Assembly (NCBI GenBank): GCA_022710725.1
Contig: JAKLGK010000001.1
Location: 1 to 64,000 of the forward strand
Length of the DNA stretch: 64,000 nt
Direction: 5' to 3'
Source of the DNA: Verrucomicrobiota bacterium
Lineage (GTDB): Bacteria; Verrucomicrobiota; Kiritimatiellia; CAIQIC01; JAGNIJ01
How positions within the stretch are numbered: the stretch's first letter is position 1; each line of letters starts with the position of its first letter. The position numbers and the translations under genes were made by a program. The notes beneath the pieces are model-generated. The model did not search any database and was not told the DNA's origin. It saw only the letters and a program-made list of their open reading frames with translations. This document shows positions 27,001 through 33,726 of the stretch, piece by piece.

Positions 27001-28884
27001 GCCGTCGCCATCGCGGGGGACGCGTTCGCCACCGGACCGGGCTTCCCGCTGCAATTCTGGGCGCTCGTGGACGGCAAGCCCGCGCACACCCTGTGGACCA
27101 TCGACGCCGGCGGCTTCGGCACGGCCGTCGTATCCGACGCTCTGACCGTTTCTTACTCCTGGTCCGTCACCGGCAGCTACCCGGTGGTCCTGTCCGCGTA
27201 CAACAACACCGATTACGCCGCCGCGACCGTGACGGTCACCGTGGCCGACGGCACGATCCGCTACGTGGACAAGGCCGGCGCGCACAACCCGCCCTTCCTG
27301 ACCTGGGCGGACGCCGCGCATTCGATCTCGGCCGCCGTCGCGGTCGCGGTGGCCGGCGACACGATCCTGATCACCAACGGCGTGTATGCCGAGGGGACGG
27401 AGCTGATCGTGAACAAGCCCTTGCGGCTGGTCGGCGTCAACGGGCCGGAGGTCACTGTCGTGGACGGCGCCAACAGCCACCGGGTGTTCCGGCTCGAGGA
27501 CCCGCTGGCTGTCCTGGAGGGGCTGGGCATCACCCAGGGCAGCGCGGCGGGCAGCCCCGGCGGCGAGGGCGGCGGCGTGGTGCTCAACGGCCACGGGCAG
27601 GTGGTCAACTGCCACATCTACAGCAACCAGTCGCCCGGCCACGCCGGCGGCGTGCTGCTGTACGGCGGCGGCTCGGTCACCGGGTGCGTGATCCGCCACA
27701 ACACGGCCGAGGAGGGCGCAGGCGCAACGCTGTTCAACGGCGGCCTGCTTGCGGGCTCGCGGCTGTGGGCCAACCAGGCCACGACGCGGGGCGGCGGGGC
27801 GCTGCTCATGATGGGCGGCATGGTATCCAACTGCCTCATCCAGCAGAACAACGCCAACATGGAGGGCGGCGGCGTGGCGTTCTACGAGGGCGGCACCTGC
27901 GCGGCCAGCCTGATCTCGTCCAACCTCTCCTCCGAGGGCGGCGGCGCCTACTTCTACCTGGACGGCACGCTGACCCACTGCGTGCTGCAGACCAACTTCG
28001 CCTGGAACATGGGCGGCGGCGTCCGGACCTACCAGGGCGGGCTGATCCGCAACTGCCTGTTCTACCACAACGCCGCCGACCCGCAGTGGGGCTTCGGTAG
28101 CGGCGGCGGCGTGTTCCTGCGCCTGGGCGGGCTGGTGGAGAACTGCACGGTCGTGGAGAACTACGCGTCGGTCGGCCGGGGCGGCGGGATTCTCTGCAAC
28201 AGCGGCGGCACGGTGCTCAACAGCATCGTCTATTCCAACCACGCGGAAAACATCGCCAACCCCGAGCAAAGCGCGTTCAGCTACTGCTGCGCGGAGCCCG
28301 CGCCGGCCGGGCTCGTGAACTTCACCAACAACCCGCGCTTCGAGAGCTGGACGGCCTGGGACTACCGCCTGGCCTCGAACTCGCCCTGCGTCGAGCAGGG
28401 GCTGAACCAGGACTGGATGACCAACGCCGTGGACCTCGACGCCACCGCGCGCCTCAAGCACCTCTACGCCGACATCGGCGCGTACGAGAGCGTCTGGACC
28501 AACGTGGACACCGACGGCGAAGGGCTCGTCGTCGGCATCGAGCGCAGCCGGTTCGGCACGTCCGACTTCCTGACCGACACCGACGGCGACGGGCAGGACG
28601 ACTGGGAAGAAGGGATGATCACCGGCACCTCGCCCACCAACGGCGCGCTCTACTTCCGGGGCCTGATCGGGCCGGACGCCGCCGGGCGGTCCGTGGTCCG
28701 CTGGCAGGGCATCACGAACCGCGTGTACGGCGTCGAGACCGTGGTCAACCTGGTCACGGGCGATTGGGCGGCGGTCGCGGGCCAGACCAACCTGCCGGGC
28801 GTCGCCGGGTTCATGTACTACACAAACGCGTTCGCCGACCCGGCGCGGCACTTCCGGCCGACGGTGACGCGGACGAACTGGTGA
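21025..28884 (+). CDS. giant secreted right-handed beta-helix protein with PKD domains
   Basis: A 2619-residue exported protein; the start at 21025 has AAGGAG six bases upstream and a signal peptide ending GAARA. It is built of five beta-helix modules starting near residues 25, 528, 1008, 1698 and 2076. Each opens with 'NYV..ANPTP..PFTNWATAA..IQEAV' and 'VLITNG.Y', followed by ~20-residue rungs rich in 'GGGAY..YGG...NC...N'. PKD-like domains ('FYSDVSGKV..IEWTI', 'YTWPSAGAYPVVLEAFNESG') separate the modules. The C-terminus has calcium-type repeats (DTDGEGLVVG, DTDGDGQDDWEEGMI) and a beta domain. It is probably a cell-surface polysaccharide-binding, -cleaving or adhesion protein; no catalytic motif is clear. 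Confidence 0.85.
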   Translation: MNGLRRGLCLGFGLILIAGAARAATLLVRTNSPSPAPPYADWDSAAHTIQDAINEAGANDTVLVTNGVYDAGYTYMPGYTLACRVVITNGVQVISVNGPAETVIKGEGALDSGAMRCAFLSEGATLSGFTLTNGFTRTAGYYYFDMSGAGAHILNSGTITNCVITGNTASYHAGGVMCHNGGLVVDSIVCGNLAHDNAGGGVYLYHNGTVSNCQVYDNTAWWNGGGVEVSYTGLVTHSSLFANRAQNGDGGGVDLNYGGTVRDCLIYSNRSTGATEYDGGGGAQCFFGGTITNSAVYGNSAVTRGGGVKIVFGGELVNCSIFDNTAGDGGGFYGDYYTSNKNCVIYHNRALVGPNWSTNGSGNYFWANCLTPLPAGPGGGNLTNAPLLAGIRNWHLLTNSPCVDAGSNVFATGIVLDLDREARIAGAAVDIGCDERTPAGLAGPLTALIRAAATQVVVNIPLTFYSDVSGKVSRIEWTIQTESGPRATTNLFSEAQAWSVTGRFPVVLAAFNNDSHAAVTAVVEVLAGFTNYVSELSPSPVPPYTSEATAATSLYEAVQVLPPGGVTLMYYGNYPEAHEIIFDKPATVIGTFGPAATRISGLGAHRVIRISSVDAQLHGLMITDGAAGAEPGGGVLMETAGVLSNCWIIGNVSSNDGAGVYLNAGGAMFDCLIASNRGVAWGCDGGGAYFNRGGTSRGCRYEGNFAVGYGGGAYFNRGGTADDAAFLSNLSSNGGGGAYCNYGGSMCNAAFLGNASYSGGGLYLYYGGRAMNAHVASNTAEHSGGGLYVYGNASPTCSHATVQGNIAGVRGGGVYANSGGNILNSIVYYNRAPIGENFFNDWSGYRYNTCCMTPAPASGGYNILTNAPLFAGALNPHLLSNSPCLNIGSNAFADGIAADVDGEPRTNGVVDLGCDEFWAEGMTGTLSVAILAPYTNAVAGTPLPFEAHIEGKANSYEWRFGDAGATNGFTNLLALTYTWPSAGAYPVVLEAFNESGSAAATVTVTLVEGFTNYVDLANPTPASPFTNWATAANTIQEAVDAAAAGGLVLITNGDYNPAATIALSKPVRLQSVNGPDAVTVSGQGARRVFNASAPGVSLDGLTITNGFTADNGGGILCGAGVSITNCRIVNCQAANGAGVYFNGGGALFNSHLQYNRADTAGGGAYCAIGGLAQACSFFSNVTVSTSGGGGGGAYVNTLGTFLDCVFTNNLSHYRGGAGYGYYGGLFSNCLVARNQAKGWSSSVAGGGLYLSYGGLAQACTISNNVSDETGGGAYLYYGGAVEDCLVSTNWAEDGGGGVYINSIGTVRRSRIEKNAARWDQGGGVYFYRGGMAEACVFAENRSLSTWQGGGGAYADRAALVLTNCQFWGNEAYSGGGLYISEYGSAVLCSFWSNRATQGGGAYLNNGGRLHRCGFTNNVANQGGGLYVFDAGAASNSMFIGNTAMDGGGAHLVNGGDLYNSFFAGNVASNQGGGVALASWGEYSTVAHCTIVGNTCYLQGGGLWSDLGGTVRNTILRDNLAAFGDNWFHETGAAPTYEHCCVEPDPGGTGNLTNAPLLAGRLNPHLLTNSPCVDAGDNAWAIGTDIDLEPRIAGPAADIGCDEMDPTNLVSEIRGGIYAPGTNVTVQTPLTFYSDVQGQVRWMVWNVNDPDAPDGLAQFTNVPSVTYAWNTPGDYQIMLQAFNGIWYGDGFVTVHVTEAQTNYVAPGGAHVWPFASWANASTSITEAVSAAAYGGVVVVSNGVYREPAGILVDKPLVIRSVNGWDHTTLDGEGAHRGFVLFETNVLVEGFTFSNGLAHADMFGGGGGVVLISGGTVRHCRFLNCSADQYGGGVLCYYGGSVQNCWFTGNTAMFGGGALCYYGGEVINSVLVRNQALAQGGGVYCEGGGGVYNSIVYHNLGPMGPNWLNVAGGITYENVCTQPLPPGPGHLTNAPGLAGLNNPHLLTNSPCFNAGSNVHAAAIAADCDGETRVLDGRVEIGADEIYPPGLTGALAVAIAGDAFATGPGFPLQFWALVDGKPAHTLWTIDAGGFGTAVVSDALTVSYSWSVTGSYPVVLSAYNNTDYAAATVTVTVADGTIRYVDKAGAHNPPFLTWADAAHSISAAVAVAVAGDTILITNGVYAEGTELIVNKPLRLVGVNGPEVTVVDGANSHRVFRLEDPLAVLEGLGITQGSAAGSPGGEGGGVVLNGHGQVVNCHIYSNQSPGHAGGVLLYGGGSVTGCVIRHNTAEEGAGATLFNGGLLAGSRLWANQATTRGGGALLMMGGMVSNCLIQQNNANMEGGGVAFYEGGTCAASLISSNLSSEGGGAYFYLDGTLTHCVLQTNFAWNMGGGVRTYQGGLIRNCLFYHNAADPQWGFGSGGGVFLRLGGLVENCTVVENYASVGRGGGILCNSGGTVLNSIVYSNHAENIANPEQSAFSYCCAEPAPAGLVNFTNNPRFESWTAWDYRLASNSPCVEQGLNQDWMTNAVDLDATARLKHLYADIGAYESVWTNVDTDGEGLVVGIERSRFGTSDFLTDTDGDGQDDWEEGMITGTSPTNGALYFRGLIGPDAAGRSVVRWQGITNRVYGVETVVNLVTGDWAAVAGQTNLPGVAGFMYYTNAFADPARHFRPTVTRTNW

Positions 28885-28892
28885 GGAAAATC

Positions 28893-30716
28893 ATGATGCC
28901 GTGCATGCGCAGCCCCGGGGCAGGGCGCGCTCGCGCCGTGAGAGGGGCGTTGCCCCCAACGGGGGCTCACGCCCGAGCGCGCCGCGGCGGCTTGGGCCAA
29001 GCCGCCCTACCCCTTGTATTCGTTTCCCTCATCTTGCCACTCCACGCCGCGACGAACTACGTGAACGTCGCCAACCCCACGCCCGTGGCGCCCTACACCA
29101 ACTGGGCGATGGCCTCGACCAACATCCAGCTCGCGATCAACCGGGCGGCGGCGGGCGGGCTGGTCCTCGTGACCAACGGCACGTACACCGGCGCCCGCAA
29201 GTCCGTTTACCCGTACGGTTACACCATGCTCGCCGTCACCAACGGGGTAATCCTGCGAAGCGTGAACGGACCCGAGGCGACCACGATCAACGGCCTGGGC
29301 GACAGACGGGGCGCAATCATCAGCAACGCCACGGTCGAGGGCTTCACCTTCACCAACTGCGTCGGCGACGGGATACTGGCCTACAAGGGCGGGGGGGCGG
29401 CCCTGGTCGGCGGCTGGGGGCGGTTGAACAACTGCATCCTGACCGGCAACCGGGGCGTCAATTACGGCGGCAGCGCCGCGGTCTTCTCCCTCGGCATCAT
29501 CAGCAACTGCGTCATCCGCGGCAACCGAGCGACCACGGCGGGCGGCGGCATCTGCATGTACGAGGGCGGGCTGGTCGTGGATTGCGTCATCACCAACAAT
29601 TTCGTCGGCGGCGCCGCCGGCGCGCGGGGTGGCGGGATCGCCTGCGAGATCGGCGGGGTGGTCAGCAATTGCCAGATCGTGAACAATCTGTCCTGGATGC
29701 AGGGCGGCGGCATTTCGATCTTCACGAACGGGACGGCGGCCAACTGCCTCATCGCCGGCAATACCGCCAATACCAACAACCTCGAGGGCGAGGGCGGCGG
29801 GGCCTACCTGCACATGGGGGGCCTCCTGCGAAACTGCGTGATCTCCAACAATTTCGGCCTCTGGCAGGGCGGCGCGGTGAAGTTCTATTACATGGGCGGC
29901 GTGGTCCGCGGCTGCCTGATCCGCGACAACTCCACGTTGAGCTGGGGCGGCGCGATGATGATGCGCTCCGGCGGGCGCGCCGAGAGCTGCACGATGGTCC
30001 ACAACACCGGCGGCGAGTGCGGCGGCATCTATTTCTACGCGATGGGCGGCACGAGCCTGAACTCCATCGTCTACCACAACACCGGCGGCGACCTGACCAA
30101 CGCCTACGGCGGCTCGGTGCTCTACAGCTGCGTGCCGAACACCGGCTTCGGCGCGGGCACGATCACGAACGACCCCGCGTTCGTGGACCTCGCGGGCGGC
30201 GATTTCCGGCTCTCGACCAACTCGCCCTGCATCAACCGCGCCACGAACCAGGCCTGGATGTCCGGCGCGCAGGACCTGGCGTTCGCCGGCCGCGTCCAGA
30301 ACGACATCGCCGACATCGGCGCGCTGGAATCGTCCTTCTGGAGCCGCTACGAAGACGCGGACGCCGACGGGCTCTCCGACGGCGACGAGGCCCCGATGGG
30401 CACGGACCGGCTCGACCCCGACTCCGACGACGACTCGATGAACGACGGCGACGAGGTCTACGCCGGGAGCCACCCGACCAACGCCTCCTCCTTCTTCCAG
30501 GTCGAGACGCCGGACGAGGCGCCGGGCGAATTCCCCGTCATCCGCTGGGACAGCGTCGCGGGCCGGACGTACCGGCTCGAGCGCACCACCAACCTCTCTT
30601 CGAGCGCGTTCAGTATTTTCCAGTCCGGCATCCCCGCCGACCCGCCGGTGAACACGCACACCGACGCCACCGCCGCCGCGGAAGGCCCGTGGTTCTACCG
30701 GGTCGTGGTGGAGTGA
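28893..30716 (+). CDS. secreted beta-helix protein
   Basis: A 607-residue relative of the preceding giant protein, beginning 8 bp after its stop. Residues ~50-90 repeat the module start (ATNYVNVANPTPVAPYTNWA, then VLVTNGTY), followed by one beta helix of Gly/Asn-rich rungs, calcium-type repeats (YEDADADGLSDGDEAPMGTD, DPDSDDDSMNDGDEV) and a C-terminal domain with RTYRLERTTNL. The N-terminus is odd: between the ATG and the hydrophobic signal (LPLVFVSLILPLHAA) lie ~40 Arg/Ala/Gly-rich codons made of a palindromic repeat. A TTG at 28992 would give a normal-length signal (GQAALPLVFVSLILPLHA), so the true start is uncertain. Confidence 0.8.
   Translation: MMPCMRSPGAGRARAVRGALPPTGAHARARRGGLGQAALPLVFVSLILPLHAATNYVNVANPTPVAPYTNWAMASTNIQLAINRAAAGGLVLVTNGTYTGARKSVYPYGYTMLAVTNGVILRSVNGPEATTINGLGDRRGAIISNATVEGFTFTNCVGDGILAYKGGGAALVGGWGRLNNCILTGNRGVNYGGSAAVFSLGIISNCVIRGNRATTAGGGICMYEGGLVVDCVITNNFVGGAAGARGGGIACEIGGVVSNCQIVNNLSWMQGGGISIFTNGTAANCLIAGNTANTNNLEGEGGGAYLHMGGLLRNCVISNNFGLWQGGAVKFYYMGGVVRGCLIRDNSTLSWGGAMMMRSGGRAESCTMVHNTGGECGGIYFYAMGGTSLNSIVYHNTGGDLTNAYGGSVLYSCVPNTGFGAGTITNDPAFVDLAGGDFRLSTNSPCINRATNQAWMSGAQDLAFAGRVQNDIADIGALESSFWSRYEDADADGLSDGDEAPMGTDRLDPDSDDDSMNDGDEVYAGSHPTNASSFFQVETPDEAPGEFPVIRWDSVAGRTYRLERTTNLSSSAFSIFQSGIPADPPVNTHTDATAAAEGPWFYRVVVE
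28924..29006. repeat. two palindromes in the signal-peptide region of the second beta-helix gene
   Basis: GGCGCGCTCG (28924-28933) is inverted at 28974-28983, with inner arms CGTGAG/CTCACG and a GC-rich centre. Next to it GGCGGCTTGG-G-CCAAGCCGCC (28986-29006) is a perfect palindrome. Together they look like a REP-type element that arrived between the ATG and the hydrophobic signal. Confidence 0.6.
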
Positions 30717-30723
30717 AAAAAAG

Positions 30724-30749
30724 CGCGGCGCCGTTTCCGGCGCCGCGCC
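30724..30749. terminator. strong GC hairpin after the beta-helix genes
   Basis: GCGCGGCGCCG (30724-30734), loop TTTC, and CGGCGCCGCGC (30739-30749) form an 11-bp perfect stem. Nine A's precede it, just after the stop codon, and CACTTTAATC follows; it can stop transcription of the beta-helix pair and would look canonical on the minus strand. Confidence 0.65.
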
Positions 30750-30858
30750 ACTTTAATCAGCACACTGGATCCGGCAACGGGCACAGCCTTAAGCAATCCG
30801 AATGAAACCTGGAGAAACGACTTTCGCCGCCGCTTCTTCGGCCGTAGAATGCCGGGCC

Positions 30859-32706
30859 ATGCAGACGAGGCTGACCAGAGGGAACGCGATGCTCCTTCTC
30901 GCCGTGGCGGTGATCGCGGTCTATGCCAATGGTATCCAGGGGCCTTTCGTCCTGGATGATTCCTATAGCATCGTGGAAAACCCGGCGGTCCGCGCCCTCT
31001 GGCCGCCCTGGATGGCCCTGAACCCGCCGCCCGTCAACATGACCTTCTATGCGCGGCCGGTGATCAACCTCACGGCCTGCGTGGACTACGCGATCTGGGG
31101 CCTGAACCCCATGGGCTTCCGCCTGACGAACGTCATTTTTCACCTGCTGGCCACGCTCGCCTTTTTCAGCCTGGTCCGGCGCACGCTCGCGACCGTCGGC
31201 CGATCGGACGGCGAGGCGGTGTTCATCGGATTCGCCGCCGCCCTGCTCTGGGCGGCGCACCCCCTCCTGACCGCCGCGGTGAACTATCCCTCGCAGCGGG
31301 GCGAACTGGCGGTGGGCCTGTTTTTATTCCTGATGTTATACGCCCTGAACCGGGCGGCCCTGGCCGACTCCACCTCCAGCCGATCGTGGCTGGCGTTGTC
31401 CGTTCTGCTGTGCCTGCTGGGCATGGGCAGCAAGGAGACGATGGCCGCCGCGCCGTTCCTGGCGCTGGCGTACGACCGGGTGTTCCTTGCCGGCTCGTGG
31501 CGCGAGGCGCTGCGCCGGCGATGGGGCTTCTACCTGCTGCTCGCGCTGACCTGGATATGGCCGCTCTGGAAACACCTTACCTTCTCGCCGCAGGCCCAGG
31601 GCGACGTCATGAATCCGACGACGTGGCACGCCTACCTGCTGACACAGACGTGGGGCCTGAACCGCATGATCCGGCTGATGCTGTGGCCGCATCCGCTGAT
31701 CTTCGACTACGGCCTCGGCATGGCGCTCCGCCTCGCCGACGTCCGCGCCGCCGCCATCGGGCTTGTCCTGCTCATGGGCTTCGGAGCCTGGAGCTGGTTC
31801 CGCTTCCCCCGCGTCGGGTTCGCGGCCCTCTGTTTCTTCGCGGTCCTTGCGCCCGCGAGCCTTTTCCCCGTGACGGGCCAGCCCATCGCGGAGCACCGCA
31901 TGTACGTCCCGCTGGCGCCGGCGATGCTGCTGCTGGTCCTCGGGGCCGAGGCCCTGGGGCGGGACCGCCGGTGGAACGCGCGGCATGCGGGGCTCGCCCT
32001 GGCGGCCGCCGCCGTGATCCTCGGCGGCTTGACCGCGCATCGCAACACGCGGTTCCGGACCGCCGCGGCGCTGTGGACCGACACGATCGCCAAGTGGCCC
32101 GGCAACGCGCGGGCCTGGTACAACCGGGGCTACTATTACCAGGGGCAGGGACAGACCGACGCCGCGCTGGCCGATTACGCCCGGAGCCTGGAGTTGAACC
32201 CGCGCTACGTCAACCCGCTGGTCAACCGCGCCAAGATCCATTTCGATCGCCGGGACCTTCCCGCGGCGGCGGCCGACCTCGACGCCGCGCTGGCCATCAT
32301 GCCGGACTGGCCGAGCATCCTGACGCGGCGCGCGATGATCCGCCGCCTGCTCGGGCGGCACGAGGAGGCCGCGGCGGACCTCGATCACGCCGCGCGGCTG
32401 GAGCCGGAGAACGCGGTGTTCATCAACGAGCTGGCCTGGGTCCTGGCCACGGCGCCGGACGACGCGGTGCGGGACGCGCCCCGGGCCCTGGAGCTGGCGA
32501 CCCGCGCCGCCGCGCTGACGGACCGCGATTACCACGCGCTCGACACCCTCGCCGCCGCCCGGGCGGCGAACGGGCAGTTCGAGGCGGCGCAGGCGCTCGC
32601 CCGGGAGGCGGTCGCGCAGGCGCAGCAGCAGGGCGACCCGGCCGCGGCGCGGCGGATCGGCGAGCGGCTGGCCCGCTACGAGCAGGGCCTTGCCTGGCGG
32701 GAATAG
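30859..32706 (+). CDS. type A GT-C-like membrane protein with TPR tail (copy A1)
   Basis: A 615-residue protein: about ten membrane helices (to ~residue 400), then TPR repeats (WYNRGYYYQGQGQTDAALAD onward). The first extracytoplasmic loop has FVLDDSYSIVENPAV (Asp33-Asp34) and TFYARPVINLTACVDYAIWG. Later come HPLLTAAVNYPSQRGELAVG, LLGMGSKETMAAAPFLALAYD and PVTGQPIAEHRMY. The layout matches TMTC/DUF1736-type and GT-C lipid-linked-sugar transferases, where an Asp in loop 1 is catalytic; the activity is inferred. The C-terminus ends YEQGLAWRE. Compared with A2-A5 it has fewer TPRs. The start at 30859 fits the paralogs; ATG at 30802 is possible. Confidence 0.8.
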   Translation: MQTRLTRGNAMLLLAVAVIAVYANGIQGPFVLDDSYSIVENPAVRALWPPWMALNPPPVNMTFYARPVINLTACVDYAIWGLNPMGFRLTNVIFHLLATLAFFSLVRRTLATVGRSDGEAVFIGFAAALLWAAHPLLTAAVNYPSQRGELAVGLFLFLMLYALNRAALADSTSSRSWLALSVLLCLLGMGSKETMAAAPFLALAYDRVFLAGSWREALRRRWGFYLLLALTWIWPLWKHLTFSPQAQGDVMNPTTWHAYLLTQTWGLNRMIRLMLWPHPLIFDYGLGMALRLADVRAAAIGLVLLMGFGAWSWFRFPRVGFAALCFFAVLAPASLFPVTGQPIAEHRMYVPLAPAMLLLVLGAEALGRDRRWNARHAGLALAAAAVILGGLTAHRNTRFRTAAALWTDTIAKWPGNARAWYNRGYYYQGQGQTDAALADYARSLELNPRYVNPLVNRAKIHFDRRDLPAAAADLDAALAIMPDWPSILTRRAMIRRLLGRHEEAAADLDHAARLEPENAVFINELAWVLATAPDDAVRDAPRALELATRAAALTDRDYHALDTLAAARAANGQFEAAQALAREAVAQAQQQGDPAAARRIGERLARYEQGLAWRE

Positions 32707-32806
32707 CGTCTTTTTTCCGGGCGTTTCACGGCGCGGCGTGCTATAAGAAACCCATGTTTCGGCGGACGACAGAAGCGGCCCCTCCGCGCCGGGAGCCCCG
32801 GCTTTC

Positions 32807-33538
32807 ATGACGACCACGCTCTTCATCCCCACGCTGAACGAGATCGAGTCCATGCGCCAGATCCTGCCGCGCATCCGGCGGGAATGGGTGGACCAGATCC
32901 TGGTCGTGGACTTGTCCACCGACGGCACGGCGGAATACGCGCGCGGGCAGGGTTGCGAGGTGGTGCGGCAGCAGGTCAAGGGGCTGCGGCACGCCTACCG
33001 CGAGGGCTTTCCCCACGTGCGCGGCGACGTCGTGATCACGTTCAGCCCGGACGGCAATTCGATCCCCGAGGTCATCCCGGCGCTGATCGCGAAGATGAAG
33101 GAAGGCTTCGACATGGTCATCGCCTCGCGCTACCGGCCCCCGGCGAAGAGCGCGGACGACGACTGGATGACGGGTTTCGGGAACTGGCTGTTCACGCGCG
33201 CCATCAACCTGCTCCACGGGCATGCGTGGGGCCGCCCGTACACGGACGCCCTCGTCATGTTCCGCGCCTACCGGACCTCGCTGTACCGGGAGCTCGAGCT
33301 GGACCTCGACGACGGATACGCCCCCGAACGCTGGTTCCGGACCATCATGGGCGTGGAGCCGCTGTTGTCGGTGCGAGCGGCCAAGCGCCGGCTGAAGATC
33401 GGGGAGGTCCCGGCGGACGAACCGGCGCGGATCGGCGGCACGCGGAAGCTGCAACTGGTCCGCTGGCCCTGCGCGTACATGAGCCAGGTGATCAGGGAGA
33501 CCTGGCGCTGGCGCAAGAAAGCGGGACCGCCGGCATGA
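32807..33538 (+). CDS. glycosyltransferase family 2, polyprenyl-phosphate-sugar synthase-like
   Basis: A 243-residue GT-A enzyme without membrane anchor. TTTLFIPTLNE, ILVVDLSTDGTAEYA and DVVITFSPDGNS are the GT2 nucleotide-binding and metal-binding signatures (the DxD region reads SPDG). The SRYRPPAKSADDDWMTGFGN stretch resembles dolichyl/undecaprenyl-phosphate sugar synthases (DPM1 group). It could therefore load a sugar on polyprenyl phosphate, the donor that GT-C proteins use, which fits the ten GT-C-like genes around it. It begins a run of tightly packed genes: its stop overlaps the next start (ATGA). Confidence 0.85.
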   Translation: MTTTLFIPTLNEIESMRQILPRIRREWVDQILVVDLSTDGTAEYARGQGCEVVRQQVKGLRHAYREGFPHVRGDVVITFSPDGNSIPEVIPALIAKMKEGFDMVIASRYRPPAKSADDDWMTGFGNWLFTRAINLLHGHAWGRPYTDALVMFRAYRTSLYRELELDLDDGYAPERWFRTIMGVEPLLSVRAAKRRLKIGEVPADEPARIGGTRKLQLVRWPCAYMSQVIRETWRWRKKAGPPA

Positions 33539-33726
33539 AGAAACGCCCCACCAGCCGGCGCCGAAGCCGGGCAAAGAAACCGGCGGACCGCGTGGTGCTG
33601 TCGCGCGCCGAGTACGAGGCGCTGTTGCGCGATGCGCGCGCCAAGGCGGTCTACGACGAGATCGCCGCCTACCTGCTGAACGGCATCGAGACGCTCTTGA
33701 ATGACGAGTCTCCGCCCGCCCCATGA
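33535..33726 (+). CDS. small basic hypothetical protein
   Basis: A 63-residue protein. The first ~20 residues are very basic (KKRPTSRRRSRAKKPADR), then comes VVLSRAEYEALLRDARAKAV and a helical C-terminus (YDEIAAYLLNGIETLLNDES). Both ends overlap neighbours by ATGA, so it is translated within the operon. 'LSRAEYEALL' recalls antitoxin-type small proteins, but no toxin is present. The function is unknown; it could bind its enzyme neighbours or nucleic acid. Confidence 0.6.
   Translation: MKKRPTSRRRSRAKKPADRVVLSRAEYEALLRDARAKAVYDEIAAYLLNGIETLLNDESPPAP

Noticed and set aside
21600..28200. Regular short repeats in the beta-helix gene, considered as a CRISPR or VNTR array
   Set aside because: The periodicity is at protein level (about 20-residue rungs); base repeats are imperfect, lack unique equal-length spacers and stay in frame throughout.
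22132..28851. A 2239-codon open frame on the minus strand
   Set aside because: It is the mirror of the beta-helix gene. High GC and repeated Gly-rich codons remove stops on the other strand; its translation is Arg/Ala/Gly/Val-rich without domain structure or ribosome site.
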